The position numbers and the translations under genes were made by a program. A model generated the notes under the pieces. The model ran no database searches, was not told where the DNA came from, and saw only the letters and a program-made list of their open reading frames with translations. From Marisimplicoccus sp964437815 (lineage in GTDB: Bacteria > Bacteroidota > Bacteroidia > Flavobacteriales > Flavobacteriaceae): 64,000 nucleotides of DNA. Positions 34,617 through 43,191 of the stretch are shown in pieces. Position 1 is the first letter of the stretch. Every line of letters starts with the position of its first letter. The DNA lies in contig CAYTIE010000001.1 of the NCBI GenBank assembly GCA_964437815.1, positions 1-64,000 on the forward strand, given 5' to 3'.

Positions 34617-36014
34617 ATGAACTATAGAATTGAAAAAGATACTTTAGGAGAAGTAAAGGTTCCAAAAGATAAGTTATGGGGAGCTCAAACTGAAAGATCT
34701 AGACAAAACTTTAAGATTGGTGATGAAGCATCTATGCCAATTGAAATAATTCATGCCTATGCACATATAAAAAAATCTGCAGCTCATGCAAATTTTGATT
34801 TAGGAGTACTTTCAAAGAAAAAATTAAATCTTATAAATAAAGTATGTAATGAAATATTAAATGGAGATCATGATAATCAATTTCCTCTTGTAATTTGGCA
34901 AACTGGATCTGGCACCCAAACTAATATGAATATTAATGAGGTTATTACTAATAGAGCCCATATAATAGAAAAAAAGAGTTTAGTAAAGGATAAAAAGTCT
35001 CTATCACCTAATGATGATGTAAATAAATCTCAATCATCAAATGATACTTTTCCTACAGCAATTAATATTGCTGCTCTTAATATTATTAAAAACAATACAC
35101 TGCCTAACTTAAAAAGATTAAGAAATAGCTTAGAAAAAAAATCTAAACAATTTAAAAATATAGTTAAAATTGGTAGAACACATATGATGGATGCTACTCC
35201 AATAACTTTAGGACAGGAGTTCTCAGGATATGTGTCTCAAATTGATCATGGAATTGAAACCATAACCAATTCTTTAAAACATCTCTCTGAGCTTGCAATA
35301 GGTGGAACTGCGGTTGGAACTGGATTAAATACTCCCAAAGGATACTCAAAAAAAGTTGTTAGCTACATATCAAAATTCACTGGAATAAAATTCATAGAAG
35401 CGAAAAATAAATTTGAAGCTATAGCAAGTCATGATTGTATAGTAGAATCTCATGGGGCTCTTAAAACTGTTGCTTCATCAATTTTTAAGATTTCAAATGA
35501 TATTAGAATATTAGGGTCAGGACCAAGATCAGGTCTTGGAGAATTAATACTTCCAGCTAATGAACCTGGTAGCTCAATTATGCCCGGTAAAGTCAATCCA
35601 ACTCAATGTGAGGCTATAGCTATGGTTTGTGCTCAAGTAATGGGAAATGATGTTTCAACAACAATAGCTGGTGCCAATGGTCATCTTGAACTTAATGTAT
35701 TTAAACCTCTTATTGCAAATAATATTCTTCAATCATCAAGAATTCTTGGAGATGCATGTTTAAGTTTTTCTGAAAAATGCATAGAGGGAATAAAGCCAAA
35801 TAAGAAACAAATAAAAATATTTCTAAAGAATTCATTAATGCTTGTTACAGCTTTAAACTCTAAGATAGGATATCATAAGTCTGCTGAAATTGCTAATAAG
35901 GCATATGATGAAGACTCTACATTAAAAGAAGCAGCAGTAGGATTAAACTATTTGAGTGCTAAAGAATTTGATGAAATAGTCAATCCTAAAAAAATGACTA
36001 ATAATGAAGGTTAG
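34617..36014 (+). CDS. fumC: Class II fumarate hydratase
   Basis: FumC interconverts fumarate and malate in the TCA cycle without an iron-sulfur cluster. The 465-residue protein has WGAQTERSRQNF near residue 22, TGSGTQTNMNINEV, GRTHMMDATPITLGQEFSGY and the superfamily signature GSSIMPGKVNPTQCE, whose serine is catalytic. It overlaps the following acetyltransferase gene by 11 bases. Confidence 0.96.
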   Translation: MNYRIEKDTLGEVKVPKDKLWGAQTERSRQNFKIGDEASMPIEIIHAYAHIKKSAAHANFDLGVLSKKKLNLINKVCNEILNGDHDNQFPLVIWQTGSGTQTNMNINEVITNRAHIIEKKSLVKDKKSLSPNDDVNKSQSSNDTFPTAINIAALNIIKNNTLPNLKRLRNSLEKKSKQFKNIVKIGRTHMMDATPITLGQEFSGYVSQIDHGIETITNSLKHLSELAIGGTAVGTGLNTPKGYSKKVVSYISKFTGIKFIEAKNKFEAIASHDCIVESHGALKTVASSIFKISNDIRILGSGPRSGLGELILPANEPGSSIMPGKVNPTQCEAIAMVCAQVMGNDVSTTIAGANGHLELNVFKPLIANNILQSSRILGDACLSFSEKCIEGIKPNKKQIKIFLKNSLMLVTALNSKIGYHKSAEIANKAYDEDSTLKEAAVGLNYLSAKEFDEIVNPKKMTNNEG

Positions 36015-36474
36015 CATAGTACCTTTTGAATCAAAATATGCAGAACATTTTTACTTATTAAATTACGATTGGTTAGATGAATTTTTTTATGTAGAACCCT
36101 ATGATGAACAGGTTCTAAAAAATTGCAAAGAAGAAATAATAGATAAAGGGGGTTATATATTTTTTGCTTTACATCAGGATCAAGTAGTTGGCACTATGGC
36201 TCTACTTCCTAGAGATGATAGTGTTTATGAATTAAATAAGATGGCAGTAAAAAAGGAGCTAAGAGGAAAAGGGATAGGTAACCAACTTATACAGTTTACT
36301 ATTGATTTTTGTAAAGAGAAAAAATTTAAATCAATAATTCTCTATTCAAACACTGTGCTTAACAACTCTATATATCTGTATAAAAAATATGGATTTAAAG
36401 AAATTAAATCTGAAGGAGATACTCCCTATAAGAGAAGTGATATAAAAATGGAGATGCAACTAGTTTATTCTTGA
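36004..36474 (+). CDS. GNAT-family N-acetyltransferase
   Basis: The 156-residue protein shows the GNAT core: VVGTMALL strand, LNKMAVKKELRGKGIGNQLIQFTIDFCKE (acetyl-CoA motif A, about 78-106) and NSIYLYKKYGFKEI. The substrate is unknown. It begins inside the 3' end of fumC, so it is probably translationally coupled, and overlaps the convergent CPBP gene by 15 bases. Confidence 0.87.
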   Translation: MKVSIVPFESKYAEHFYLLNYDWLDEFFYVEPYDEQVLKNCKEEIIDKGGYIFFALHQDQVVGTMALLPRDDSVYELNKMAVKKELRGKGIGNQLIQFTIDFCKEKKFKSIILYSNTVLNNSIYLYKKYGFKEIKSEGDTPYKRSDIKMEMQLVYS

Positions 36475-37365
36475 TACTAACTTACCGTACCAATCCTTCC
36501 ATGAATATTTTTTTGCATATATATAGAGTAAGATTGGATAAATTATTAGTGGAGCTATAAAGTTAAGTGTTGTTAATGCTGGATCAGATATATCCCTTAA
36601 AATAGATTCTGTTTCAAATACTGTCCAACTTGAAGTTAACAGTAGAACTATAAATAAATTATTAGCAGCATGAAAACCTATTGCTAATTCAAGCCCCTCA
36701 TCCATTAAGGTCATTATACCAAGAACAAAACCATAAGCTAAATATTGGACCACAATCAAGTATCCTAGAGCTTCAACTTCAGGATTCAGTAGATGTAATC
36801 CTCCAAAAAGAATAGAAGTAAAGAATAATGCTAATAAGCGACTATTAAATAACCCGCCAAAACCTTGCATTAGATATCCTCTAAATACAAGTTCCTCTAC
36901 AGTAGTTTGAACTGGTATAAGGAGAATTGCAATAACAGATAAGATCAAAAACTCTTTGAGCTTAAAGTTAAATTCATAATTTTCTGGTGAAATAAAATAA
37001 CCTATAATAACAAATGTTGTTACGACTAATCCCCAAAGTAAAAATGAAAATATTATTCGATTATAATCAACTTTTTTTCTTTTAGTTACAATAGTTTTAA
37101 AAGATAACTCATGAAGCTTAACTACAACTAACCATATTCCAGGAACAGTTATCAGAGAAGATAAAAGTATAAGAAAAAGTCTAAGATTAGATGGGATAGA
37201 TTTAATAATATCCATAGGGTTTGAATCAGGCTCAATAATGATATCACTTGGAATTGAGAAAAGAAGTGGGATTTGCCCTAACTGATTAAAAACAATAATA
37301 ATAAAAGATCCTAGCAGATAATATCCGAATCGTTTTTTCCTAAATGTTAGTCTATCAAGAAACAT
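36460..37365 (-). CDS. CPBP-family intramembrane glutamic endopeptidase
   Basis: The 301-residue protein has about eight hydrophobic segments. The CPBP (Rce1/CAAX-protease-like) motifs are TTVEELVFRGYLMQG (E157, E158, R162), GGLHLLNP (H191) and GFHAANN near residue 234. Family members are intramembrane proteases or bacteriocin-immunity proteins; the role here is unknown. The start ATG lies two bases from the N gap, so the true N-terminus might extend into it. Confidence 0.9.
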   Translation of the reverse strand: MFLDRLTFRKKRFGYYLLGSFIIIVFNQLGQIPLLFSIPSDIIIEPDSNPMDIIKSIPSNLRLFLILLSSLITVPGIWLVVVKLHELSFKTIVTKRKKVDYNRIIFSFLLWGLVVTTFVIIGYFISPENYEFNFKLKEFLILSVIAILLIPVQTTVEELVFRGYLMQGFGGLFNSRLLALFFTSILFGGLHLLNPEVEALGYLIVVQYLAYGFVLGIMTLMDEGLELAIGFHAANNLFIVLLLTSSWTVFETESILRDISDPALTTLNFIAPLIIYPILLYIYAKKYSWKDWYGKLVSRIN

Positions 37366-37367
37366 TA

Positions 37368-37467
37368 NNNNNNNNNNNNNNNNNNNNNNNNNNNNNNNNN
37401 NNNNNNNNNNNNNNNNNNNNNNNNNNNNNNNNNNNNNNNNNNNNNNNNNNNNNNNNNNNNNNNNNNN
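37368..37467. other. Assembly gap of 100 N
   Basis: Exactly 100 N separate the CPBP gene from the truncated PAS-prenyltransferase gene. At least about 150 residues of the prenyltransferase are missing, which cannot fit in 100 bases, so the real gap should be longer. Confidence 0.98.
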
Positions 37468-38303
37468 TTAATTGGTTTAGCTGTATAAAAGTATCCAATG
37501 AATACTCCTATTGCAGCTATTATCATTGCGTTTATTGCATTTGAACTAGAGCCAGTATTCATATAACTTGCATATAGAATTCCTAAAGCAGTTATAAGAC
37601 CTAAAATAAACATTCTATTAGCTAAACTTTTAGTTCCCTTTAATGTTATTAATCCAAGTTCTACTGCCCTACTACCTCCTGATAGCTGAGCACCTTTTAA
37701 GATGGAAGAATTCATTCCTGCATTAAAATACTCTGTATTAGCTTCATCAGTTCCATCAGAAACATCGTAATAGTCATTATATAAATTAGAAAATAGATGG
37801 AAAAAAAGTATACCAAATGTAGTTAGAAGCAATGAAATTGGACTAAATAGATTATCTCCTATACCTGCATAATATGATGCAACTGAAAAAATTGGAAATA
37901 AAGATGCAGAAGCAAAACCAACTCTTGTAATTGCAACACCCTTGATAATTTTTGTAAGGAAATTTATTTTAATATTAACTTCTTCTGATATCTCTTCAGT
38001 AATTCCACAATATCCAGTTTGGGGTTTATTTTTTCCATTTCCAAAATTAGGAGTTATTTGAATCTTAGCAGCAAATTGCCGACCATCTTTTCTAATAAAA
38101 TTTGTTTTAGTAACATGTTCTCCCCTTTCATTAGCCTTTTTAAGCCATCCTAATACATTTTGAAGAACAATCTCTCCAGGAGAAAAAATAGAGACTCTTT
38201 TGATACCTACTAACTCCTTGGAATCATAACCAAACATTTGAATAGCTCCATCATTCAGGTTTGTGATTAAGCCTTCCATATCGCATATAATAACACTTTT
38301 CAT
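37468..38303 (-). CDS. PAS domain fused to UbiA-type prenyltransferase, C-terminus lost in gap
   Basis: The visible 278 residues begin with a PAS domain (about 1-105: ICDMEGLITNLNDGAIQMFGY, then ELVGIKR and FIRKDGRQFAAKI). From about residue 113 it becomes a membrane protein of the UbiA superfamily, with the Mg-prenyl-diphosphate motif NDYYDVSDGTD (N176, D177, D180, D183), GGSRAVELGLIT and GYFYTAKPI just before the gap. UbiA enzymes attach prenyl chains to aromatic rings, for example in menaquinone synthesis (MenA). The second aspartate motif lies in the gap. The fusion point is in contiguous sequence, so it is not a scaffolding artefact. Confidence 0.83.
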
Positions 38304-38374
38304 AAATTTATTTTAATTAAAGCGTAAATATAATAGAGTAATCTTTTTAAAAGAAATTATTAATGAAAAAGATA

Positions 38375-38782
38375 TTAAAGAGTTAATGTAGTTAGTTTAG
38401 CAAAGGAAATATCATTTCCATCTTTATCTTTTATAGAAATTTTCCAAAGCTGCATTGTCCTTCCTAATTTGATTGCATCCGCCCTAGCAAATATTTCCCC
38501 TGATTTTATTCCTCTAACATGATTAATCGATAATTCAATTCCTCTAAGCATTTGATTATCTTTTTTAGCGAAAATAGCTGAAGCAGCACTTGCTACAGTC
38601 TCAGCTAATGCTGCTGTAGCTCCACCGTGAAGAACACCAGCAGGTTGATGTAGATCAGGAGTTACATTCATTTTTGCTATTAGATAGTTCTCCCCTATAT
38701 CAATAAATTCTATACCTAATTTAGTGCTTAAAGTACCTTTATTTCTAGAATTTACTTCACTTAATAATGATTTTTTATCCAT
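38375..38782 (-). CDS. Hotdog-fold thioesterase, PaaI/YdiI (MenI-like)
   Basis: The 135-residue protein has the family block LHQPAGVLHGGATAALAETVAS, in which the glutamate of AET is the expected catalytic residue, and closely resembles E. coli YdiI/MenI and PaaI. MenI hydrolyses 1,4-dihydroxy-2-naphthoyl-CoA in menaquinone synthesis. The next gene encodes a UbiA-type prenyltransferase, so a quinone role is possible, but the specificity is unproven. It starts 6 bases after dnaK. Confidence 0.86.
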   Translation of the reverse strand: MDKKSLLSEVNSRNKGTLSTKLGIEFIDIGENYLIAKMNVTPDLHQPAGVLHGGATAALAETVASAASAIFAKKDNQMLRGIELSINHVRGIKSGEIFARADAIKLGRTMQLWKISIKDKDGNDISFAKLTTLTL

Positions 38783-38788
38783 TAATAA

Positions 38789-40696
38789 TTACTCTTTAAC
38801 CTCTTCGAAGTCTACATCTTGAACATCATCTCCGTCTGATTTTTTATCTCCACCGGATGAAGAATTTTCATCAGTTTGAGCTTCTGGATTTTCAGCTTGA
38901 GCTTTATACATTTCTTCAGATGCATTTTTCCAAGCTTCATTTATTTCATTTAATGAAGATTCTATTTTTTCAAGATCCTTTGATTCATGAGCTTTCTTTA
39001 ATTCTTCTAAAGCTGATTCAATAGGTTTCTTTTTATCAGCTGACAGTTTATCTCCAAATTCTTTTAACTGTTTCTCTGTTTGAAATATCATTTGGTCTGC
39101 ACTATTGAATTTATCTACTTCATCTTTTGCTTTTTTATCAGCTTCGGCATTTGCCTCAGCATCTTTCTTCATCTTCTCAATTTCTTCTTCTGTTAAACCA
39201 GATGAAGCTTCAATCCTTATATCTTGTGATTTATTAGTTGCTTTATCTAAGGCACTAACCTTTATAATTCCATTTGCATCAATATCAAATGTTACCTCAA
39301 TTTGAGGTACACCTCTAGGTGCTGGTGGAATTCCATCAAGATGGAACCTACCGATAGTTTTATTATCTTTTGCCATTGGTCTTTCACCTTGTAATACATG
39401 AATTTCCACTGATGGTTGATTGTCTGCAGCAGTTGAAAATACTTGTGATTTTTTTGTTGGTATAGTTGTATTTGCCTCTATTAACTTGGTCATAACATCT
39501 CCCATTGTGGCAATTCCTAATGATAATGGGGTAACATCAAGAAGTAAAACATCCTCAACATCTCCTGTAAGAACTCCACCTTGAATTGCAGCACCTACTG
39601 CAACAACTTCATCAGGGTTAACACCTTTAGATGGTTTTTTTCCAAATAATTTTTCTACTTCTTTCTGAATTATTGGAATCCTTGTAGATCCCCCTACCAA
39701 AATAACCTCATCTATATCTGATTTAGATAAACCAGCATCTTTCATTGCTTTTTTAACTGGTTCTAAAGATCTTTTGACCAATTCATCTGATAATTTTTCA
39801 AACTTAGCCCTTGTAAGAGACGTGACTAAGTGTTTAGGACCAGATGGAGTTGCAGTAACATAAGGCAAATTAATTTCAGTCTGAGTTGATGAAGACAATT
39901 CAATTTTCGCCTTTTCTGCTGCCTCTTTTAATCTTTGAAGAGCCATAGGGTCTTCTCTTAAATCAATTTGTTCTGTTTTTTTAAATTCTTCAGCTAAAAG
40001 GTCAATTATTACTTGATCAAAATCATCACCCCCTAAATGTGTATCACCATTAGTTGCCAATACCTCAAATACACCATCCCCTAATTCAAGAATTGATATA
40101 TCAAAAGTACCACCCCCTAGATCATAGACAGCAATCTTTTTATCTTTTCCCCCTTTATCCATTCCATAAGCTAACGCAGCAGCAGTTGGCTCATTAATAA
40201 TTCTTTCAACCTTTAATCCTGCAATTTCTCCAGCTTCTTTTGTAGCCTGTCTTTGAGAATCATTAAAATATGCTGGGACTGTAACTACAGCTTCAGATAC
40301 ACTTTGGCCAAGATAATCTTCAGCAGTTTTCTTCATTTTCTGAAGAACCATTGCAGATAGCTCCTGTGGAGTATATAACCTTCCATCTATATCAACCCTT
40401 GGAGTATTATTATCTCCCTTTACAACCTTATAAGCAACAGTTTTAACCTCTTTAGAAGATTCTGAATACTTGTTCCCCATAAATCTCTTAATTGATGAAA
40501 TAGTTTTTGTTGGATTTGTTACAGCTTGTCTTTTAGCTGGATCTCCGACCTTAATTTCACCATCTTCAACAAATGCTACTACAGATGGTGTTGTTCTTTT
40601 TCCTTCAGCGTTAGGTATAACAACAGGTTCACTCCCTTCCATCACAGAGACACATGAATTTGTAGTTCCTAAATCGATTCCTATAATTTTACTCAT
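38789..40696 (-). CDS. dnaK: Molecular chaperone DnaK (Hsp70)
   Basis: The 635-residue protein has the full Hsp70 layout: an ATPase domain (GIDLGTTNSCVSVMEG at the start, YDLGGGTFDIS, VILVGGSTRIP), the interdomain DVLLLDVTPLSLGI, the substrate-binding beta domain, a helical lid and the C-terminal DVQDVDFEEVKE. No grpE or dnaJ is adjacent. The upstream region has no CIRCE element but carries a 15-base palindrome whose core resembles one before lon. Confidence 0.98.
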   Translation of the reverse strand: MSKIIGIDLGTTNSCVSVMEGSEPVVIPNAEGKRTTPSVVAFVEDGEIKVGDPAKRQAVTNPTKTISSIKRFMGNKYSESSKEVKTVAYKVVKGDNNTPRVDIDGRLYTPQELSAMVLQKMKKTAEDYLGQSVSEAVVTVPAYFNDSQRQATKEAGEIAGLKVERIINEPTAAALAYGMDKGGKDKKIAVYDLGGGTFDISILELGDGVFEVLATNGDTHLGGDDFDQVIIDLLAEEFKKTEQIDLREDPMALQRLKEAAEKAKIELSSSTQTEINLPYVTATPSGPKHLVTSLTRAKFEKLSDELVKRSLEPVKKAMKDAGLSKSDIDEVILVGGSTRIPIIQKEVEKLFGKKPSKGVNPDEVVAVGAAIQGGVLTGDVEDVLLLDVTPLSLGIATMGDVMTKLIEANTTIPTKKSQVFSTAADNQPSVEIHVLQGERPMAKDNKTIGRFHLDGIPPAPRGVPQIEVTFDIDANGIIKVSALDKATNKSQDIRIEASSGLTEEEIEKMKKDAEANAEADKKAKDEVDKFNSADQMIFQTEKQLKEFGDKLSADKKKPIESALEELKKAHESKDLEKIESSLNEINEAWKNASEEMYKAQAENPEAQTDENSSSGGDKKSDGDDVQDVDFEEVKE

Positions 40697-40720
40697 AATT
40701 TTTATATTTTTTTAAACTAA

Positions 40721-40764
40721 TGACAAGCATTATGCCATTACCTGAATAAATGACATTATGTCAT
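40721..40764 (-). promoter_or_regulatory. Palindromes in the dnaK promoter region
   Basis: ATGACATTATGTCAT (40750-40764) is a perfect 15-base palindrome with the core TGACA-TTA-TGTCA. A degenerate second copy, TGACAAGCATTATGCCA (40721-40737), lies between it and the dnaK start. The core resembles the lon repeat AGACATTTTGTCA. An operator for a shared stress regulator is the simplest explanation. Confidence 0.45.
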
Positions 40765-40844
40765 GTTTATCATTAATTTATTTACATTATTTTTGTCAAC
40801 AAACCCATGAAGTGACTTCACTAATAAGGGGAAACAATATTAAA

Positions 40845-41531
40845 TTGCAACTTACTAATTCTAATATCGTATTTGAAGACAATCATCTTATTATTGTAAA
40901 TAAGCCTTCTGGACTATTAGTTCAAGGGGATAAGACCAGAGATAAAAGTCTAATTGATTTAGTTAAGGAATATCTCAAAATTACATATTCTAAAAAAGGA
41001 AATGTTTTTTTAGGATTAGTAAATAGAATTGATAGACCTACTTCAGGAATTGTTATTCTTGCTAAGACTAGCAAGGCACTATCAAGAATGAATGCTTTAA
41101 TTAAGAATAGGAAAATTAAAAAGTATTATTGGGCTATTATAAGCAAAAACTTTCCTAAAAACCATGGAGTTTTAAATGGGTGGTTCAGAAAGAATTCAAA
41201 ACTAAATAAATCTTTTATCTACGAGAAAAAAGTAAGTAATTCTAAATTAGGTTCATTAAAATATACTAGGATTAAAGATTTTAAAAAGTATAGCCTATTT
41301 GAGATTGACCTTGAAACAGGAAGACACCATCAAATTAGAACACACTTTTCAAAACTTGGTTATCCAATTGTTGGGGATTTAAAGTACGGTGCTAAAAGAT
41401 CATTAAAAGATGGGAGCATATATCTTCATTCAAGAAGGATTATATTTGAACACCCGATAAAAAAAATTGAACTTGACCTAACAGCTACGCCTCCTAAGAA
41501 TTCTTTATGGAGTGCCTCTCTTTTCGATTAA
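40845..41531 (+). CDS. RluA-family rRNA/tRNA pseudouridine synthase
   Basis: The enzyme isomerises uridine to pseudouridine in structured RNA. Family motifs are EDNHLIIVNKPSGLLVQ, the catalytic-aspartate motif NRIDRPTSGIVILAKT and LETGRHHQIRTHFSKLGYPIVGDLKYG. I place the start at TTG 40845 (228 residues), because relatives I recall begin about eight residues before EDNHLI. The in-frame ATG at 40758 lies inside the dnaK palindrome and would add 29 unlikely residues. The RNA target is unknown. The 3' end overlaps the next gene by 38 bases. Confidence 0.9.
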   Translation: MQLTNSNIVFEDNHLIIVNKPSGLLVQGDKTRDKSLIDLVKEYLKITYSKKGNVFLGLVNRIDRPTSGIVILAKTSKALSRMNALIKNRKIKKYYWAIISKNFPKNHGVLNGWFRKNSKLNKSFIYEKKVSNSKLGSLKYTRIKDFKKYSLFEIDLETGRHHQIRTHFSKLGYPIVGDLKYGAKRSLKDGSIYLHSRRIIFEHPIKKIELDLTATPPKNSLWSASLFD

Positions 41532-43065
41532 GAGTAATAGCTTTTTCTTTAATAATATCTCTAAGTGATTTACCTTTGATTTTGCTCTCTAGATAAGATA
41601 AAACATCTAGGTATAAAAAAGATCTCTTTTCATAAGGATCATTTTCAAACTTTTTAAGCTCTTTATATAATTTCTTTAAACTATCTTTTACATCATGAGG
41701 GTAAATATTTTCAAGATTTCTAACATATTTTAGTAGAGCCTTTTGCACCTCATGAAGATCATTCATTTTTAAAAGATATTTATATGTATCTCTAATTATT
41801 TTATCTAAATGATAATCATATCCAGCCTCATAATGTGCCATTAAATTTAATACCCTTGTAAAACATTGAAGATCTTCTCTCATTTTTAAGTTTTTATCTT
41901 TAATTATCTTATCTAGGTAAACAATACATTTTTCATAATCATCTAAAGCAAAGTACATACAACCTATTTTGTAATAAAGAAGCATTATATGAGTTGGATC
42001 AATTAAATCTTTATTTTCATCAATACCATCCAAAACATCAGGAATAACATTCAAACTTTCTTCAAAGTTACCCTCTAAGGCATATAGATTAAATAAATTA
42101 TTGTATTTATATAAAAAGGATAATGAAGAAGTATTCTGGTTTTTATAAAAATTATTACTCTCAATATTATTGATTAATTGAATAAGTGTTTTTTTAAATT
42201 TAACAGGGTATTTTATCAATGCTAAAGCTTCTAAAAGATAATTTGTTCCCTTTAGATAAAAAACAGGGTGTATATTAATCATTTCAGGATTTCTTTCAAA
42301 CATATTAACCCACTTTGAAGCATATTTATAACTAGATAAAAAGTCTTGTGTTATTAAACTATACCAAACCCAAGCTTTATAATACAAAAGCTCCTCTCTA
42401 AATCCTAGATTCTCAATTTTTATCTTTGGCATTCTAGAATAAAAGAATTTAGTTAGTACCCTATAATCTTCATCACTTTTAACATAACCAACTTTTATAA
42501 GCTTTTCATATAACTGAAGTGAGATATTCGACAATCTACTTGAAATATCATTTTGTTTTCTCAAATAATCAGATTGAGTTGTTAGCTCTTTAGTTCTGTT
42601 TGACATACTTCTAGTAATATATTGAGACTCAATTAGTTTTTCAAACTCAACAATTTCATATGCTGAAGTTTTCTCATCATACTTATAAGCAATATTCTTA
42701 GCCTTCTCTAGAGCCTTTAGACTTTGTTTATATAACCCCTTCTGATATAAGATAGTAGCAAAATCAATTTGACTTCTAATCTTAAGTCTAATGTTTTTAT
42801 GAACTGGATTTAATCTTAAACTAATTAAAATTTGTTTATATAAATGAGCTTTTAAATTAGATAATTGTTGTTTAGACACAATCCCTTTCTCTAAAATTAT
42901 TTTATCATCATACTTATCCATTTTCTCTAATTGATTAAATAAGTTTAAAAACTTTGAATCCTCATTAGAGTCCATTCTTCCAACAAATAATTTAAATTGT
43001 CTCTTTTCTGACTTAGTTAATGATTTAACTAAAACAAATAAGTTATCTTTTACATCATTAGTCAT
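41494..43065 (-). CDS. Conserved helical-repeat protein of unknown function
   Basis: The 523-residue protein has no signal peptide or membrane helix and appears almost all alpha-helical, with TPR-like stretches such as ALEKAKNIAYKYDEK and KIGCMYFALDDYEKCIVYLDKII. The N-terminal LVKSLTKSEKRQFKLFV matches a Bacteroidota-restricted family of hypothetical proteins I recall, without a known role. It overlaps the pseudouridine synthase gene tail-to-tail by 38 bases and diverges from leuA across 126 bases. Confidence 0.75.
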   Translation of the reverse strand: MTNDVKDNLFVLVKSLTKSEKRQFKLFVGRMDSNEDSKFLNLFNQLEKMDKYDDKIILEKGIVSKQQLSNLKAHLYKQILISLRLNPVHKNIRLKIRSQIDFATILYQKGLYKQSLKALEKAKNIAYKYDEKTSAYEIVEFEKLIESQYITRSMSNRTKELTTQSDYLRKQNDISSRLSNISLQLYEKLIKVGYVKSDEDYRVLTKFFYSRMPKIKIENLGFREELLYYKAWVWYSLITQDFLSSYKYASKWVNMFERNPEMINIHPVFYLKGTNYLLEALALIKYPVKFKKTLIQLINNIESNNFYKNQNTSSLSFLYKYNNLFNLYALEGNFEESLNVIPDVLDGIDENKDLIDPTHIMLLYYKIGCMYFALDDYEKCIVYLDKIIKDKNLKMREDLQCFTRVLNLMAHYEAGYDYHLDKIIRDTYKYLLKMNDLHEVQKALLKYVRNLENIYPHDVKDSLKKLYKELKKFENDPYEKRSFLYLDVLSYLESKIKGKSLRDIIKEKAITLNRKERHSIKNS

Positions 43066-43191
43066 TGTATTAAATTTTTATTTAAAATACTGGTTATTAA
43101 TCCATTAAATCAATTACAAATGTAACGAATATTGTAATACTTAACGTTTTTTTATATCTAATCTATAGATATGTAATAAATTCGCAATGAC

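Noticed and set aside
40697..40844. CIRCE (HrcA) operator before dnaK
   Set aside because: No TTAGCACTC...GAGTGCTAA element is present; the palindromes found have a different core.
40758..40844. N-terminal 29-residue extension of the RluA-family protein from ATG 40758
   Set aside because: The ATG is inside the dnaK palindrome and the extra residues do not resemble the family; TTG 40845 fits better.
43066..43191. Leucine attenuator or leader peptide before leuA
   Set aside because: No short ORF rich in leucine codons followed by a hairpin and T run is visible.
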